Source: GCA-002708315 sp964460905
GTDB taxonomy: Bacteria; Bacteroidota; Bacteroidia; Bacteroidales; F082
DNA: 64,000 nt
Direction: 5' to 3'
NCBI GenBank assembly: GCA_964460905.1
Contig: CAYWRM010000020.1
Span: 1 to 64,000, forward strand
A program made the position numbers and the translations under genes. Under the pieces are notes generated by a model that was not told where the DNA came from, ran no database searches, and saw only the letters and a list, made by a program, of their open reading frames with translations. Numbering within the stretch: position 1 is the stretch's first letter; each line of letters starts with the position of its first letter. Below are positions 53,313-61,261 of the stretch, one piece after another.

Positions 53313-54200
53313 ATGAACGTAGAATTTACAAGGCTTACAGAAGGATTTAGGGAATGGCTGCACATCGTAGGATATAGTGAAGATACCGTAAAAAGCCAGC
53401 CACGAGTTATTGAAAAATACTTTTTGTTTATGGAAGCCAATAAAATCAAGCAAGTAGAAAAGATAAACAGAGAAGACACAAAAGTCTGGTATCAAACAGA
53501 AAAGCAAAGAAAATCCCAACAAACAGGCGAACTATTAAAAAACTCCACATTAAACGGCATTATCAGAACATTAAAACTGTTCAGCAAATATTTAGAAGAA
53601 ACTTCTCAGGGGATATTGACCATAGATATACCTTATGAAGCCAAAGACACAGCCGAAAGGGAAATACTGACAAGAGAAGAAATCAAAGCCATTTATAATG
53701 CCACCGATGAAAGTATTTTAGGATTAAGAGACCGGGCAATACTAAGCATTTACTACGGTTGTGGTCTCAGAAGCAAAGAAGGACAGTTTTTAGAGCTCAG
53801 TGATATTTTACTTGAAAGAAAACTAATTTATGTAAGAAAAGGCAAGCAATACAAAGAACGCTATGTTCCGTTCATGCCTAACCAAATGACAGACTTTAAA
53901 CTTTACCTGAAGGAATGTAGACCACAATTAATAAACGAGAGAAATGAAAATAACTGGTTCTTGCTCAATAATAAAGGCAATCAAACCAAAGCTTCTTTTT
54001 TACTTGAAAAAATAAAGAAGCTCACCAAAGAAGCAGGAATTAAAAAAGACATTGGTTTGCATACACTACGACACTCCATCGCCACGCACCTGTTACAATC
54101 AGGAATGAAATTAGAATCCATCTCACAGTTTTTAGGACATAAAAATATCCAAAGCACCCAACGATATACACACGTAGCCAATAAAGATGAAGGGATTTAG
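53313..54200 (+). CDS. Tyrosine recombinase 1 (complete active site)
   Basis: An XerC/D-type integrase of 295 residues. An N-terminal SAM-like domain (residues 1-95, FREWLHIVGYSEDTVKSQ) precedes the catalytic domain. Active-site residues are all visible: Arg153 in GCGLRSKEG, His250 and Arg253 in HTLRHSIATH, His276 in LGHKN and Tyr285 in QRYTHV. It should cut and join DNA at the element's att sites. Its 3' end overlaps the second recombinase by 14 bp. Confidence 0.92.
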   Translation: MNVEFTRLTEGFREWLHIVGYSEDTVKSQPRVIEKYFLFMEANKIKQVEKINREDTKVWYQTEKQRKSQQTGELLKNSTLNGIIRTLKLFSKYLEETSQGILTIDIPYEAKDTAEREILTREEIKAIYNATDESILGLRDRAILSIYYGCGLRSKEGQFLELSDILLERKLIYVRKGKQYKERYVPFMPNQMTDFKLYLKECRPQLINERNENNWFLLNNKGNQTKASFLLEKIKKLTKEAGIKKDIGLHTLRHSIATHLLQSGMKLESISQFLGHKNIQSTQRYTHVANKDEGI

Positions 54201-55095
54201 AGAACATATGCTTTATCGGAATTACCAACCATCCACCATAAAAGGAATAGAAGGAATAATCCAAAACTTTTTGAACTGGTTGGAAAATGAAAATATAGAA
54301 ATAGAAGAAGTAAGCTATAATGACTTACTAATTCTGGTAAAAAAACGAAGAGAGAAGAATTTAAGCAGACATACCATCAACAGCCATTTACTGGGTATTC
54401 AACATTATTATGATTGGCTGATAAGTCAAGGAAAACAAACCCATAACCCAGCAGTAAATCTAAGGGTAAAAGGTATTAAAGAAAGCTTACCACACGATTT
54501 ATTAAACCAAAAACAATTAGAGCAAACTTATGAAGATTATCCGCCAGTTGTCGGACAAACCAAGGCGCAAACACCAGTACAGAAACGGAATAAAATTATC
54601 ATTAGCCTGGTTGTATATCAAGGATTGGTAAGGGAAGAGTTACAACAATTAGAACCAAGAGACCTAAACTTAGAAAAGGGAATAATACGAATAAGAAAAA
54701 CCGTAAGATTACAAAAAAGAGTATTGAAACTAAAAGCCAATCAAATATTACCATTGCAAGAATACATCACACAAATACGCCCCAAACTGTTAAAACTAAA
54801 AAAGCAGAATACCAAGAATTACCAAACAGATAAACTATTAATAACCACAGGAAACAGCCATCATTTAAAAGAAGCAAGCCGGGAACTGATCTATATTTTA
54901 CGGAAACAACATCCTTGGTTTAAAAGCTTCTTGCAAGTTAGGAGCAGCGTAATAAGTCTATGGATAAAAGAAAAAAATATTCGTGAAGTTCAGTATATGG
55001 CAGGACACAACAATATAATCAGTACCCAAAGATATGTAAGGGCAAATTTGGATGAGCTCAAAGAGCAGCTGGGGAAGTTCCATCCTTTGAAATAA
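54187..55095 (+). CDS. Tyrosine recombinase 2 (altered active site)
   Basis: Partner recombinase of 302 residues with the same two-domain layout (FREHMLYRNYQPSTIKGIEG at the start). Arg149 (GLVREELQQL), Arg252 (LQVRSSVISL), His274 (AGHNN) and Tyr283 (QRYVRA) are present. The first histidine of the HxxR motif is Leu249, so its chemistry may be weaker. Paired recombinases of this type work together in Xer-like or Tn554-like systems. The start overlaps recombinase 1 by 14 bp, so co-translation is likely. Confidence 0.85.
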   Translation: MKGFREHMLYRNYQPSTIKGIEGIIQNFLNWLENENIEIEEVSYNDLLILVKKRREKNLSRHTINSHLLGIQHYYDWLISQGKQTHNPAVNLRVKGIKESLPHDLLNQKQLEQTYEDYPPVVGQTKAQTPVQKRNKIIISLVVYQGLVREELQQLEPRDLNLEKGIIRIRKTVRLQKRVLKLKANQILPLQEYITQIRPKLLKLKKQNTKNYQTDKLLITTGNSHHLKEASRELIYILRKQHPWFKSFLQVRSSVISLWIKEKNIREVQYMAGHNNIISTQRYVRANLDELKEQLGKFHPLK

Positions 55096-55119
55096 TTTTT
55101 AAGCTTGCAGATTATGGCC

Positions 55120-55147
55120 TTGAGAAAAAACGAAAACATTAACTTTG
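55120..55147 (+). promoter_or_regulatory. Promoter of the ORF6N gene
   Basis: TTG (55120-55122) and TAACTTTG (55140-55147) are 17 bases apart. The ATG at 55166 is 19 bases after the box, showing that an in-frame TTG at 55145 inside the box is not the start. Confidence 0.65.
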
Positions 55148-55165
55148 CACTCAAATATAAAAATT

Positions 55166-55708
55166 ATGAGCAATAATAAAGTAGCAGTATCGGAAGAAAT
55201 AATAATGAACAAAATTTATTTGGTTAGGGATCAAAAAGTAATGTTGGACAGGGATTTGGCTGAACTTTATGGAGTTGAAACAAGAGTTTTGAAGCAGGCA
55301 GTAAAACGTAATCTGGATAGATTCCCTGATGATTTTATGTTTGAAATGACAAAAGAAGAATTTTTAAATTGGAGATCACAATTTGTGACCTCCAATTCTG
55401 ATAAGATGGGATTAAGATATGCACCATTTTGTTTTACTGAACAAGGAGTAACGATGCTAGCCTGTGTTTTAAATAGTCAAAGAGCGATACAATTAAACAT
55501 ACAGATTGTAAGAATATTTACAAAGATACGTGAAGTGTTGACCGATAATTTAAGTGTAAAACTGGAAATAGAAGAAATTAAAAAGAAACTTGAGAATCAG
55601 GATAAAAACATAGAACTGGTATTTAGTTATCTAGACGAATTAATAGAAAAGCAAGAAAATCCACAACTCAGGAAACAAATAGGGTACAAAAGGAAAAGCG
55701 AAAAATAA
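55166..55708 (+). CDS. ORF6N domain protein
   Basis: A 180-residue protein with the ORF6N domain at about 10-95 (IYLVRDQKVMLDRDLAELYGVETRVLKQAVKRN followed by FPDDFMFEMT, given here by its motifs), then GLRYAPFCFTEQGVTMLACVL. The C-terminus is a Glu/Lys-rich coiled coil (VKLEIEEIKKKLENQDKN). ORF6N/KilA-N proteins are typical of phages and satellites, where some act as antirepressors. Here it has its own promoter and may counter the XRE repressor; that is inference. Confidence 0.85.
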   Translation: MSNNKVAVSEEIIMNKIYLVRDQKVMLDRDLAELYGVETRVLKQAVKRNLDRFPDDFMFEMTKEEFLNWRSQFVTSNSDKMGLRYAPFCFTEQGVTMLACVLNSQRAIQLNIQIVRIFTKIREVLTDNLSVKLEIEEIKKKLENQDKNIELVFSYLDELIEKQENPQLRKQIGYKRKSEK

Positions 55709-55976
55709 ACCCACCCTAAATCCCCACAAAACAAAATCCAGTTTTTTGCAGAAAAAGCAAAAAGCCTCTGTATTTTATTTTGCTCCGCTCGCCAACCCTT
55801 CTGTAATTTTTTCTGTCATACTTTTTGTCCTGCCCCAAAACAGCACATTGTTTTTTCTTCTAATTGAATAATTGATTTTTAAAGGATTAAAAGAAAAAAC
55901 AAAGAGCTGTGCCAACGCTGATTGCTTCGTTCCTCGCAACAAAAAGATACGCCAAAAAAAATTACCCAAAGCTAAG

Positions 55977-56070
55977 TTACATAATACGAGTTATAGGTTC
56001 GCTACGCACTTTTTTTGAATTGATACTATTTTAAAAGTAAAAAAAGTCAACTATAACAAGTATTATGTAA
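55977..56070. repeat. 20-bp inverted repeat with 54-bp loop
   Basis: The arms TTACATAATACGAGTTATAG (55977-55996) and CTATAACAAGTATTATGTAA (56051-56070) match at 18 of 20 bases. ACTTTTTT and AAAAAAGT inside the loop extend the pairing. It is a candidate recombination or replication signal. Confidence 0.65.
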
Positions 56071-56089
56071 AATAGCCGCACGCCAACCC

Positions 56090-56184
56090 CAGACCAAAGG
56101 GCAGTACACCTTGCCCTTCAACCCTTGTGGGGCAGTATTTTTTGCCCCTAAAGCCGCTTCGGCAAAAAAATACTGCTCGGTCTG
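56090..56184. ncRNA. Multibranch hairpin (possible structured RNA or ssDNA origin)
   Basis: An outer stem CAGACC/GGTCTG (56090-56095 and 56179-56184) encloses two inner hairpins. One is AAGGGCA/TGCCCTT (56097-56118). The other is GCAGTATTTTTTGCC (56132-56146) against GGCAAAAAAATACTGC (56161-56176), with one bulged A. The type is uncertain; it may act as RNA or as folded single-stranded DNA. Confidence 0.4.
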
Positions 56185-56231
56185 CTACGCAGATATTTAA
56201 TTAAAAACTAACGCCCTACGGTTGTTTACTC

Positions 56232-56305
56232 ATTTTTTGTAATCAATGCCCATTAAATTTAGTGCTAGAAAAGAGATATCTCCAAAGGCATTAATTACAA
56301 AAAAT
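56232..56305. repeat. 19-bp inverted repeat near the right end
   Basis: ATTTTTTGTAATCAATGCC (56232-56250) and GGCATTAATTACAAAAAAT (56287-56305) match at 18 of 19 bases. The loop contains the perfect palindrome GAGATATCTC (56273-56282). It lies about 180 bp from the unit boundary. Confidence 0.65.
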
Positions 56306-56390
56306 CGAGTTTACTTTTTTCTTTTAACTGAAACCTTTACCTGAAATATATACCGATCAAAAAAAGTTCAATTAAAAGAAAAAAAGGTGT

Positions 56391-56398
56391 TATTTTTG
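56391..56398 (+). promoter_or_regulatory. -7 box reading out of the element's right end
   Basis: TATTTTTG fits TAnnTTTG and is 10 bases before the ATG at 56409, which would give a nearly leaderless transcript. No clear -33 TTG is seen at the usual distance. Confidence 0.4.
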
Positions 56399-56408
56399 GA
56401 AAATAGAA

Positions 56409-56888
56409 ATGCAAACAACAGCACCTACATATTACGAGTCTGCCACTTTGGAAACCCCTTATTTTTGGGGAGTAGTTGATAATGTTGGCCAAGCCGGTGG
56501 GGGTGATAACACTTATATGGCAGGAGCTCTTGTTTTAAGTGGAGTATTAGCTGCTGATGATGTTACAGGAGTCGGAGTAGCTGATGATATTGCGATCCCA
56601 TTTATTCTTGTAGGAGCTTATATTTTAGATAGAGTTTTAAATCCTAATCTAGAAGGAACTTCGACTAGTAGGGGAAATCCGACCGACTGGAGTTTTGATC
56701 CTGAGATAAATCGGTTACAAAATGACAAATATTATCCTCCTGGAAGTGAGCCACCCAGATGGTTCTGGCCTGCAATTGGTGGAGCAGGTGCATATGAACT
56801 GTATAAGAATTGGCCAAAGCCACAACCTATTATTATGCCTGCTGATAATACATATGTTTATCCTAGACCTATTTATCCATATCCATAA
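56409..56888 (+). CDS. Solo rhs tip with element-encoded start (junction-spanning)
   Basis: A 159-residue frame crossing the boundary of the two units. The first 25-26 codons (MQTTAPTYYESATLETPYFW and then GVVDN) come from the right end of copy 1; the last 134 are identical to the tip of the Rhs protein. There is no signal peptide and no Rhs core, so the tip would stay in the cytoplasm if made. A circular form of the element would contain the same frame. It may be a real orphan-tip gene, or only an accidental join. Confidence 0.5.
   Translation: MQTTAPTYYESATLETPYFWGVVDNVGQAGGGDNTYMAGALVLSGVLAADDVTGVGVADDIAIPFILVGAYILDRVLNPNLEGTSTSRGNPTDWSFDPEINRLQNDKYYPPGSEPPRWFWPAIGGAGAYELYKNWPKPQPIIMPADNTYVYPRPIYPYP
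56469..56510 (+). other. Unit-unit junction (candidate attP-like site)
   Basis: GGAGTAGT (56469-56476), nine further bases, then the shared sequence from 56486 (TGGCCAAGCCGG). A circularised element should contain exactly this join. Confidence 0.55.
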
Positions 56889-56898
56889 ATAATAATTT

Positions 56899-56945
56899 AG
56901 TAACAAGGTGGTGGTGTAAGTCACCTTGTTACTCTTATTTTTTTA
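56899..56945 (+). terminator. Terminator after the tip, copy 2
   Basis: Same 12-base perfect stem and T-run as at 48950-48996. Confidence 0.85.
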
Positions 56946-56965
56946 ATTCAAAAAAAAAAAATTAT

Positions 56966-57160
56966 ATGAAAACTATTTTATTTATAAGAAATGTTTTTCG
57001 CGGAATGCTTTTAATTTCTTTGTTGTTTCGATTATTTTTCATTGAAAAACTGAGTTATAATTGGGATGTTGTTTCTTATATCTCATTAGCATTAGGTTTA
57101 GCTGGGATGATTATTCTTGAGATAATCGTGTATAGAAGCAAAAAAACAAATAGGTTATGA
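56966..57160 (+). CDS. Small membrane protein 1, copy 2
   Basis: Identical to the 64-residue product at 49017-49211: two predicted helices and a basic C-terminal tail, with an ATGA overlap to the next gene. Function unknown. Confidence 0.6.
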   Translation: MKTILFIRNVFRGMLLISLLFRLFFIEKLSYNWDVVSYISLALGLAGMIILEIIVYRSKKTNRL

Positions 57161-57396
57161 TTAAAATATTATTGAAATATGCTTACCATATCATCTCTTT
57201 TCTTTTTCTGATTGGGTTGGTTCTTGTCGTTTTTATAAGACAATATATCGAAAATGAGTTTTACAATATGGTGGTTAATTATTATTTCTGGTATAGTTTC
57301 GGATTATTCTCAGGAGTTTTTTTAGCGAGAATAATTAATGAAAATTACAGAAAGTTAATAATAAGTGAAGAAATTAAACAGCAAGCCAATAATTAA
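57157..57396 (+). CDS. Small membrane protein 2, copy 2
   Basis: Identical to the 79-residue product at 49208-49447. It is translationally coupled to the preceding gene by a four-base overlap. Function unknown; candidate immunity or cargo. Confidence 0.6.
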   Translation: MIKILLKYAYHIISFLFLIGLVLVVFIRQYIENEFYNMVVNYYFWYSFGLFSGVFLARIINENYRKLIISEEIKQQANN

Positions 57397-57405
57397 CTAT
57401 TAAAC

Positions 57406-57846
57406 TTATTTGTGAGATGGGTAGTAAATTATGGACTTTTCTGGGTTAGTAAGCTTATATTTGATTATGGTTTCCTTCTTACCTATTTTACTGTAGATGA
57501 ATTGAATTAAGTTATAGTTGCTGTTTTTATTTAAAATATATTCTTGTTGGTCATATGTAATTCCATTTACAGTATACTTATATTTTACCAGATAACCAAT
57601 CGTCATCAATTCATTTCCTGTTGAAGTTTGGGACATTATCTGTTTTGGTGTAATTTTATAAACTGTTCCCGTCGTATTACCTGAGAACTTATCAACTTTT
57701 TTATCTCTTGAATTATCAGGTGCAAGTAAGTTTATTAAAACGATAGTAATTAAGCTTAAAAAAATAATACCAGATATTGCCTTTTTTACAGACCAAATAC
57801 TTGGTAATCCCAAATTCCACTCTAACCATTCTTTAAATTTGCTCAT
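57406..57846 (-). CDS. DUF3592-like membrane protein, copy 2
   Basis: Identical to the product at 49457-49897: one N-terminal membrane helix and an exported beta-rich domain, in an operon with the XRE repressor. Confidence 0.6.
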   Translation of the reverse strand: MSKFKEWLEWNLGLPSIWSVKKAISGIIFLSLITIVLINLLAPDNSRDKKVDKFSGNTTGTVYKITPKQIMSQTSTGNELMTIGYLVKYKYTVNGITYDQQEYILNKNSNYNLIQFIYSKIGKKETIIKYKLTNPEKSIIYYPSHK

Positions 57847-57867
57847 ATAAACCGTAATGTGTTTTAC

Positions 57868-58200
57868 TTAAAGAAGTAAACTTTGTAATTTACTTTTAGC
57901 AAAGAATGCATCAAGCATGGCATACACGTGGCTTTTATCTTCAGGGTTAAGCTTTTCAATGTTCTGCATCCTTTTTAAAGTCTCATCATCTATGTTTTGG
58001 TATTCCACATCTTTTACCAAATAGTCAATAGTAACTTTTAAAGCATCTGCAATTTTAGAAGCAGTATCAATTGAAGGCTTTATTTCATTCCTTTCATATT
58101 TTCCGATAATATCCCCGGAAGTTCCAACAGCCTTTCCCAAATCATTTTGGGTCATTTTTTTCTGTTTTCTTGCGTATGTTATTCTTTCTCCAAACGTCAT
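57868..58200 (-). CDS. XRE-family repressor, copy 2
   Basis: Identical to the product at 49919-50251. If both copies are real, the repressor dose is doubled together with the operators, so the switch should still hold. Confidence 0.85.
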   Translation of the reverse strand: MTFGERITYARKQKKMTQNDLGKAVGTSGDIIGKYERNEIKPSIDTASKIADALKVTIDYLVKDVEYQNIDDETLKRMQNIEKLNPEDKSHVYAMLDAFFAKSKLQSLLL

Positions 58201-58205
58201 TATAA

Positions 58206-58315
58206 GTTAGTTTTATGAGCTAAAAATTAAACTTTATACAAAAGTAAGTGAATAAAATATCATAAAAAAATTATTTAATACTTGTTTGAATCGGAATGAT
58301 TAGTTAGTTTTGTGA
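58206..58315. promoter_or_regulatory. Divergent promoters and candidate operators, copy 2
   Basis: The two 13-bp words recur at 58206-58218 and 58303-58315. The primase -7 box is at 58305-58312 and the leftward box at 58239-58246. Confidence 0.6.
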
Positions 58316-58345
58316 ATTATTTATCAGAAAATTAATTTTTCAACA

Positions 58346-61162
58346 ATGGAAATAAAAGAGATAAAACAGAGCCTGAGCATAGAAACAGTGCTGCAACACT
58401 ACGGCTTAAAAGCCAACAAAAACAATATGCTCAACTGCCCATTCCACAAAGACGACAAACCCAGTTTAAAGATATATCCAAATACAAATAGTTTTAATTG
58501 TTTTGGCTGTGATGCAGGTGGCGATACAATCGAGTTTATCCAGTTGAAAGAAAGATGCACCAAACACGAAGCTTTGAAACGAGCAACCAAAATGATAAAC
58601 CCAAACGAAAAACCAAGTCAAGCAATCCAAGCACAAGCAGAAGCAACAGGTGAAAAAGAAAGAATAGAAATCTTAGAAAAAATCTTCAAGCAATTTAAAA
58701 ACGGCATAAAAAGCAAATTGGCTACAAAGCCAAAAGAATACCTAAACCAAAGAAACTTACAATTAGAAAACTTAGAAGTCGGTTATAACTCAGGACAGTT
58801 CCATCACAGAGATAAATTAAACAAGCAAGAACTACAAGTCTGTAAAGATGTAGGGTTGTTAATAGAATACAAAGGATATACGCCCAACGGAGACAAAACA
58901 ACTTACACTGCTTTTGCTAAAGACTGCATTATCTTCCCACTGAAAAATAAAAGCGGAAACATAGTAAGCATTTATGGACGAAGTATTATCAATAACAACA
59001 AAAGCAAACATTATTACCTGAAAAACAGGATAGGACTTTATTCAAACTACCCAAACTCCAAAACAAAAAGACTAATATTAACCGAAGCAATAATAGACGC
59101 AGCCACACTTTTGCAGCTACCTGGCATCACAAAAGAGTTTACAGTTCTTTCACTTTACGGAACCAACGGTCTGACAGAAGAACACAAACAAGCCATAAAG
59201 GAAATCAAAGACCTGCAAGAAATCATTTTCTTTTTTGATGGCGACCGTTCAGGCAAACAGGCCATAGAAAAATACAAAGTTGAATTTACGGAATTGTTAC
59301 TCCCAACGCTACGGCCGGGACAGGCGGAAGTAATCCTGAGTGCAGTAGAAACCCCTGGCGGGGAAGACATAAACAGCCTACACCAAATGTATGATAATGG
59401 AGTATATTTTTTAGAGCTTTTAGAAGAAAGAAAACCACTTAATCAACCCAATGATTTTTTTCCCACCGAAAAGTCGGACAGGCTTTTAAATGAATCTTCA
59501 ACTGAAGAAGTCAAAGCAACCGAAAGAAAAACAGAACCAACCACAGAAGCCAAAACAAGCAGACTAAACACAGAAAATCCCGAACAAATCATTTACGAAA
59601 CCCAGGAACTAAAAATCACCATCTGGGGCGGTATAGAAAAAGAGAACCTGAGCCGCTTAAAAATATCAATGCATATAAAAAGCAAAACAAATAAATACAA
59701 AAGCTTTCGGGACGATGTAAATTTATATAGCCATATTGGAACAAAAAAACTAATCCAAAACATTAGCGAAACTTTAGAAATCAGCACCACCACCATCACT
59801 CAAACCATTACCGAACTAACCGAAGAACTGGAAGCCTACCGCCTAGAAGAAAGACAAATGCAACTCAAATCCATGTTGCCCAAACAATACGAAATGACCG
59901 AGCAGGAGAAACAACAAGCATTATCATTATTGAAATCAAAACAATTAGGCAAAAAGACATTAGAGCTGATACAGCAAAGCGGACTGATAGGAGAAGAAAA
60001 GAATGGATTATTATTATATTTTCTTTACACATCACGGCTGATGGACGAGCCACTACACGCCATTATCTTCGGAAAATCAGGAAGCGGAAAAACCTATCTG
60101 CAAACCAAAGTAAGCGAATGCCTGCCAGAAGAAAGTGTAAAAACCATCACCAGTTTAACAGAAAATACTTTGTACTACTCAGCCAAAAACTTTTGGAAAC
60201 ACAAAGTACTGTTAATAGAAGATTTAGAAGGTGTTTATAATGCCTTTTTACCACTCCGGGAATTTATGAGCAAACAAAGCATTACCAAACTCACCACCGA
60301 TAAAGATGCCAAAGGAAACAATGTCCAAAAGCTATTAACAGTAGAAGGCCCGATATGCGTAAGCGGAGCCACCACACAAGGCAATATTTATGAAGACAAT
60401 GCCAATCGCAGTTTTTTACTTCATATCGATGAAAGCAGCAGCCATTTAAACCAGGTGATGGAATACCAGCGGAAAATGCAAGCAGGAATAGTAAACGAAA
60501 ACCAGCAGCAGGAAGCCAAACAAATACTGAAGAATGCACAAAGGTTACTCAGAAAAGTAAAGGTTATCAATCCTTATGCAACAAAGTTAAGAATCCCCGA
60601 TTGTGTTTTTAAGAAACTCAGAACCAATACCCATTATTTAAAACTCATTGAAATTATTACTTTTTACAATCAATATCAGAGAAAGCAGAAGAAAAACCAA
60701 TCCAATGAATACTTTATAGAAACCACTTTAAAAGATATAGAGTTGGCCAACTGGTTGGTAAAAGAAACACTATTAAGAAAATCAGACGAGTTAAGTGGAG
60801 ATATACGCCACTTTTTTGAAAGCATAAAAGAGCAAACCAAAGAAATGAAAACAGCTACATTCTTTGCAAAAGACATCCGAAAAATCTTTAGGATGCACCC
60901 CATGAAACTGAGTAGATATTTAAGCCAACTGGAACATAGAAACTACATCAAAAAAATAAGTAATCGTCAAAGTGGCCATGAATATGAAATACTCACTTTT
61001 GATGATTACGAAATACTGAAAGAAGGCATTAACATACTTGATAAGATATTGGATAATATTAAAGCAAAAAATAATGGAAAAAGCAAAGATAACAGAGACC
61101 TTCACACCAATTTCACAAGTGCTTCACAAAATATCGAAATCAATCAAAACACTAATAATTAA
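58346..61162 (+). CDS. CHC2-Toprim primase-helicase, copy 2
   Basis: Identical to the 938-residue product at 50397-53213, with zinc finger, Toprim and Walker motifs all intact. Neither copy shows decay. Confidence 0.88.
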   Translation: MEIKEIKQSLSIETVLQHYGLKANKNNMLNCPFHKDDKPSLKIYPNTNSFNCFGCDAGGDTIEFIQLKERCTKHEALKRATKMINPNEKPSQAIQAQAEATGEKERIEILEKIFKQFKNGIKSKLATKPKEYLNQRNLQLENLEVGYNSGQFHHRDKLNKQELQVCKDVGLLIEYKGYTPNGDKTTYTAFAKDCIIFPLKNKSGNIVSIYGRSIINNNKSKHYYLKNRIGLYSNYPNSKTKRLILTEAIIDAATLLQLPGITKEFTVLSLYGTNGLTEEHKQAIKEIKDLQEIIFFFDGDRSGKQAIEKYKVEFTELLLPTLRPGQAEVILSAVETPGGEDINSLHQMYDNGVYFLELLEERKPLNQPNDFFPTEKSDRLLNESSTEEVKATERKTEPTTEAKTSRLNTENPEQIIYETQELKITIWGGIEKENLSRLKISMHIKSKTNKYKSFRDDVNLYSHIGTKKLIQNISETLEISTTTITQTITELTEELEAYRLEERQMQLKSMLPKQYEMTEQEKQQALSLLKSKQLGKKTLELIQQSGLIGEEKNGLLLYFLYTSRLMDEPLHAIIFGKSGSGKTYLQTKVSECLPEESVKTITSLTENTLYYSAKNFWKHKVLLIEDLEGVYNAFLPLREFMSKQSITKLTTDKDAKGNNVQKLLTVEGPICVSGATTQGNIYEDNANRSFLLHIDESSSHLNQVMEYQRKMQAGIVNENQQQEAKQILKNAQRLLRKVKVINPYATKLRIPDCVFKKLRTNTHYLKLIEIITFYNQYQRKQKKNQSNEYFIETTLKDIELANWLVKETLLRKSDELSGDIRHFFESIKEQTKEMKTATFFAKDIRKIFRMHPMKLSRYLSQLEHRNYIKKISNRQSGHEYEILTFDDYEILKEGINILDKILDNIKAKNNGKSKDNRDLHTNFTSASQNIEINQNTNN

Positions 61163-61202
61163 TGTTTTAAGTGTGCTCCTTCACAGCTTCACAAGCTTCA
61201 CA
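61101..61202. repeat. TTCACA repeat cluster, copy 2
   Basis: The same six TTCACA words as at 53152-53253, three spaced by 11 bp within the primase end and three before recombinase 1. Confidence 0.45.
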
Positions 61203-61261
61203 GCCCAAGAGCAAAAGGGGGTATTTTAAAATAAGGTCGTATTAAAAACAAAGAAAGTCCT

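Larger units (their letters stand above)
55709..56408. other. Structured non-coding right end of the element
   Basis: About 700 bp without a credible gene. It holds several strong inverted repeats. A TTTTTGC/GCAAAAA hairpin near 55743-55763 may terminate the ORF6N transcript. The phrases GCTCCGCTCGCC, GGTTCGCTACGC and CTGCTACGCAG give many short GC-rich hairpins in AT-rich DNA. The larger ones are listed separately. Confidence 0.6.
48537..56485 (+). mobile_element. Satellite-like integrative element, complete copy 1
   Basis: A 7,949-bp unit repeated directly at 56486. Order: rhs tip, two small membrane proteins, leftward membrane protein and XRE regulator, rightward primase-helicase, two overlapping tyrosine recombinases, ORF6N protein, 700 bp of structured DNA, and a start cassette reading out of the right end. 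The divergent repressor/primase layout with recombinases recalls P4-type and PICI satellites; structural phage genes are absent. Ends were set by comparing the two copies: left of 48537 is the rhs gene, left of 56486 is the element's own right end. True att cores may differ by a few bases. Confidence 0.85.

Noticed and set aside
55145..55165. Upstream TTG start for the ORF6N gene
   Set aside because: The TTG is part of the TAACTTTG promoter box, so it would not be in the transcript.
55775..55969. Leftward 64-residue ORF in the structured right end
   Set aside because: Its sequence follows hairpin-rich repeats and has no start signal or recognisable domain.
55977..56240. Integron attC sites (GTTATAG and TATAACAAG phrases)
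   Set aside because: No cassette array or integron integrase is present; the boxes are not arranged as paired attC core sites. The hairpins are better described as unassigned structures.
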